Below, piece by piece: positions 5,846 to 7,084 of a stretch of 7,084 nucleotides of DNA (its first letter is position 1; every line of letters begins with the position of its first letter). The stretch comes from Defluviicoccus sp. (GTDB taxonomy: Bacteria > Pseudomonadota > Alphaproteobacteria > Rhodospirillales > Defluviicoccaceae). The position numbers and the translations under genes are program-made. The stretch covers positions 2,534,464 through 2,541,547 of the forward strand of contig CP058705.1 of NCBI GenBank assembly GCA_013414705.1. Direction: 5' to 3'. The notes beneath the pieces are model-generated. The model saw nothing but the letters and a program-made list of their open reading frames with translations. It had not been told where the DNA came from and ran no database searches.

Positions 5846-5861
5846 TGTCGTCGGTTAACAC

Positions 5862-7084
5862 TCAGCTGGACGATTTGCCGAGGCCCGGCACATGCGGCTG
5901 CAGCGAGCGGGTGACGATTTCGGCGCTACGGCGGTGCCGAGCGGTCCGATGATCGACAAACTGCTCGGTGGCAAGACGGACACCGCCAAGGATGAGCATC
6001 CAGACGAGGTTATAGGCCCAGACCCAACCGATCATCGCCCATGAGATCGGCGGCACCAGCCAACCGAAACCGCACATCAGCACGGCGAGCAGCTGCGTCG
6101 CCAGGATCGCCACGAACAGCGGCATCGCCGGGAACGGCGGCCGCAGGAACCAGCGCTCGGTGCGGGTGACGAACAGCAGCAAGTGGCCACCGGCAACCAG
6201 CTGCAGGAACATCACCGTCTGCAGGTGGCTGTGATCGAAGAGCTGGAAGAACGTCTGCAGCTGCGGGTTCGACAGCACCTCCATGCCGATGAGCAACAGT
6301 CCGAACGATTGCACGACCGAGAAGAACCCGAGCACCGCCGAGATGCTCAGCAACCGCGGCATCTTCCAGCGGATTGGCCGCTCGCTGACCGGCGTGTTGT
6401 CATAGGCGATGGTCATGATCGGGATGTCGTCGAGCAGCGACATGATGACGATCATGATCGCCGTCAGCGGCTGGAAGCCGAGAAAGATCGTCGACAGCAC
6501 CACCAGGAACATGATGTCCATGGTCAGCGCGACCCGATAGACGGTGTAGCTGGTGATCCGGCCAAAGATACGCCGCGCCTCGTCGATGGCGTTGTTGATC
6601 ACCGACAGGCCGGGCGCGGTCAGGATCAGCGCCGCGGCACCGCGCGCCGCATCCGTCGCTCCCGAGACGGCGGTGCCGCAGTCCGCCTGCTTGAGTGCCG
6701 GCGCATCGTTGACACCGTCGCCGGTCATCGCCACCAGATGCCCCCGCTCCTGAAGCGCCTTGACGATAGCGTACTTGTGCTCGGGGAAGACGCGGGCAAA
6801 GCCGTCCGCGGTTTCGATCGACTGGGCGATCTGCGCCGGGACGTGGCTGGGGTCCATGTCCTTTGGAAAGGCGTCCGCCGCCGGAATGATGTTGGTTCCC
6901 ATGCCGAGCTGGCGTGCCGTCTCGCGGGCGATGGCCGTGTCATCGCCGGTGATCATCTTCACCCGCACGCCCTTGGCGTTGGCAAGGTCGATCGTCTGTT
7001 TCGAGTCATCGCGCGGCGGATCGAACATCGGCAGCACACCGAGCAACGCCCAGGTCGCACCGCCGTCCTCCGAGCGGGCAACCC
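5862..7084 (-). CDS. P3A-type plasma-membrane proton-efflux ATPase, C-terminal part (5' end outside window)
   Basis: ATP-driven H+ export pump. The visible 407 residues begin VARSEDGGATWALL and lack the N-terminal helices, actuator domain and DKTGT phosphorylation site, which lie beyond the right edge. Present are the P-domain motifs LGVLPMFDPPRDDSKQTI, VRVKMITGDDTAIARETA, and MTGDGVNDAPALKQADCG (hinge Asp pair in GDGVND). VSGATDAARGAAALIL follows, then six C-terminal helices. Helix M6 carries SLLDDIPIMTIAYDN; the second Asp aligns with the proton-binding Asp of plant-type pumps (Asp684 in AHA2). These motifs match the bacterial and archaeal relatives of the fungal/plant pump (TIGR01647-type) rather than Ca2+ or heavy-metal ATPases. 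The C-terminus after the last helix is short (HRTARHRRSAEIVTRS), without the long plant autoinhibitory domain. The frame continues open to the edge; 7046 is merely a TTG in it. It is the first visible gene of the transport cluster. Confidence 0.92.
   Translation of the reverse strand, partial: VARSEDGGATWALLGVLPMFDPPRDDSKQTIDLANAKGVRVKMITGDDTAIARETARQLGMGTNIIPAADAFPKDMDPSHVPAQIAQSIETADGFARVFPEHKYAIVKALQERGHLVAMTGDGVNDAPALKQADCGTAVSGATDAARGAAALILTAPGLSVINNAIDEARRIFGRITSYTVYRVALTMDIMFLVVLSTIFLGFQPLTAIMIVIMSLLDDIPIMTIAYDNTPVSERPIRWKMPRLLSISAVLGFFSVVQSFGLLLIGMEVLSNPQLQTFFQLFDHSHLQTVMFLQLVAGGHLLLFVTRTERWFLRPPFPAMPLFVAILATQLLAVLMCGFGWLVPPISWAMIGWVWAYNLVWMLILGGVRLATEQFVDHRTARHRRSAEIVTRSLQPHVPGLGKSSS

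Noticed and set aside
5346..5914. Plus-strand open frames opposite the AI-2E gene (69-129 residues)
   Set aside because: Charge-rich antisense shadows of a well-conserved membrane protein gene.

Overview
The window is GC-rich proteobacterial DNA. A TorF-type outer-membrane porin with an N-terminal signal peptide and a terminal Phe, and a Gram-negative CHASE4-HAMP sensor kinase, point to Pseudomonadota. Alphaproteobacteria is my best guess but not proven. There are no RNA genes, insertion sequences or CRISPR arrays that I can support.

Layout, left to right. (1) Bases 1-2037, minus strand: a two-component module. A CHASE4-HAMP-histidine kinase (start 2037, stop 160) is followed 12 nt later by a response regulator whose first 49 residues lie in the window. 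The kinase reading frame is broken twice, near 1698-1703 and near 1503-1507. The two shifts cancel, so both ends are in one frame and only the middle of the sensor domain is out of frame. The sensor-domain DNA is about 31% GC (1441-1860), against roughly 50-60% around it. (2) Bases 2038-2542: a divergent intergenic region with no convincing gene. It holds a 12-bp direct repeat with palindromic cores. (3) Bases about 2543-3407, plus strand: a TorF/Gcw_chp porin interrupted by two -1 shifts, in a T4 run and a G4 run. (4) Bases 3408-3451: a short convergent gap with a 14-bp perfect palindrome. (5) Bases 3452-7084, minus strand: three intact membrane-transport genes read in the order P-type (P3A-like) H+-ATPase (5'-truncated), AI-2E/PerM family protein, SLC13/ArsB-like permease. 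The first two are 16 nt apart. The last two are 87 nt apart and separated by a structured palindromic element.

How the parts may work together. The ATPase, AI-2E protein and ion permease look like one transcription unit for proton or ion homeostasis; that role is inferred from families and adjacency. The sensor kinase and response regulator face a porin gene across a shared control region, so regulation of the porin by this system is a reasonable hypothesis. All four frameshifts fall at or beside short homopolymers within about 1.7 kb, while more than 3.6 kb of transporter genes are clean. Sequencing or assembly error versus real gene decay is the main open question. I did not find a clearly new biological system. 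The chimeric-looking sensor domain and the two intergenic DNA elements are the most interesting leads.
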